Of a DNA stretch of 64,000 bases, positions 63,789-64,000 are shown in pieces. Position 1 is the stretch's first letter, and the number at the start of each line of letters is the position of its first letter. The notes under the pieces were generated by a model. The model saw only the letters and a program-made list of their open reading frames with translations, was not told the origin of the DNA and did not search any database. This DNA comes from Diphasiastrum complanatum (taxonomy: Eukaryota; Streptophyta; Lycopodiopsida; Lycopodiales; Lycopodiaceae): assembly GCA_029204225.1 (NCBI GenBank), contig CM055112.1, positions 42,868,339 through 42,932,338 on the forward strand. The letters run 5' to 3'. A program made the position numbers and the translations under genes.

Positions 63789-64000
63789 ATTATCCTGTTA
63801 CTATAACTATGGATTGTTATCAATTTTGGATAAAGTCTGAATCTCAAAGAAAAGTGATATTAGAGTTTCTAAAAACTTTATATGAATTGGGTTTAATTGA
63901 TCATATATATTCAAATATAGAATATACCTTGAATGGCACATGTTGGGCCATAGTAGACTCTGAAATTAGTGAAACCATAGAGGAAAGTTTACCCAGTGGA
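63789..64000 (+). CDS. unknown domain, copy 2, runs off the window
   Basis: The open frame VTITMDCYQFWIKSESQRKV, ILEFLKTLYELGLIDHIYSN, YTLNGTCWAIVDSEISETIE continues past 64000. It matches the broken copy at 62452-62682. Conserved positions include Cys and Trp near the start, YT--G--W and VDSE. Family not recognised. Confidence 0.5.

Noticed and set aside
1-64000. CRISPR arrays, operons and ribosome-binding sites
   Set aside because: No regularly spaced identical repeats; the content is plainly eukaryotic, so bacterial features do not apply.
1-64000. tRNA or rRNA genes
   Set aside because: TGGTATCAGAGC and TGGCGCCGTTGC matches are retrotransposon primer sites next to LTRs; no cloverleaf was found around them.

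Overview
This window looks like intergenic DNA from a large, repeat-rich land-plant nuclear genome. The evidence is several dozen fragments of Ty1/copia and Ty3/gypsy LTR retrotransposons, initiator-Met-tRNA (copia) and Asp-tRNA (gypsy) type primer sites, a CACTA (En/Spm) transposase remnant, a CACTA terminus and small inverted-repeat elements, with almost no host genes. The sequence does not fix the lineage; a non-flowering vascular plant such as a fern is possible, but that is only a guess.

Layout. 1-1 kb: frameshifted transposase-like gene of unrecognised family. 1-3.2 kb: minus-strand copia 5' end (LTR, primer site, gag). 3.6-4.6 kb: gypsy gag/protease remnant. About 5-8.2 kb: copia LTR and leader, gypsy RT, copia leader fragment. 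8.2-9.0 kb: solo LTR with perfect 5-bp target duplication. 9.5-9.9 kb: small inverted-repeat element. 9.9-15.4 kb: a nest of three copia elements. 15.4-17.5 kb: CACTA transposase exons. 17.7-19.4 kb: copia remnant and an array of GTGGATAATCCAC-like palindromes. 19.4-22.6 kb: copia LTR joined to a gypsy integrase. 22.6-28.6 kb: a nearly complete but broken minus-strand gypsy element with an Asp-type primer site, two tandem protease domains, and a gag segment inverted in place that carries a solo LTR. 28.6-33.7 kb: unassigned repeats and degenerate coding remnants. 33.7-38.9 kb: copia remnant split by a second, internally deleted copia with a 5-bp duplication. 39.0-47.6 kb: retroelement remnant interrupted by an intact, very young copia (40582-47012). 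48.4-49.2 kb: second copy of an unknown coding repeat. 49.4-50.4 kb: the 5' half of an aegerolysin-like gene (promoter, small exon, intron, large exon) that stops exactly at a CACTA end. 50.7-54.3 kb: scrambled copia pieces. 54.3-58.1 kb: gypsy 3' LTR preceded by a long accessory ORF. 61.7-64 kb: gypsy RT scrap and a cluster of unrecognised Tyr-rich ORFs, one domain of which occurs twice.

How it works together. Only the copia at 40582-47012 looks able to encode all its own functions; its two LTRs differ at about one position. Everything else is a record of nested insertion, internal deletion, inversion and template-switch damage. The most unusual items are the aegerolysin-like gene, the accessory ORF and doubled protease of the gypsy family, the unrecognised ORF cluster at the right edge, and short palindromic or pyrimidine-rich motifs shared by LTRs that otherwise differ.
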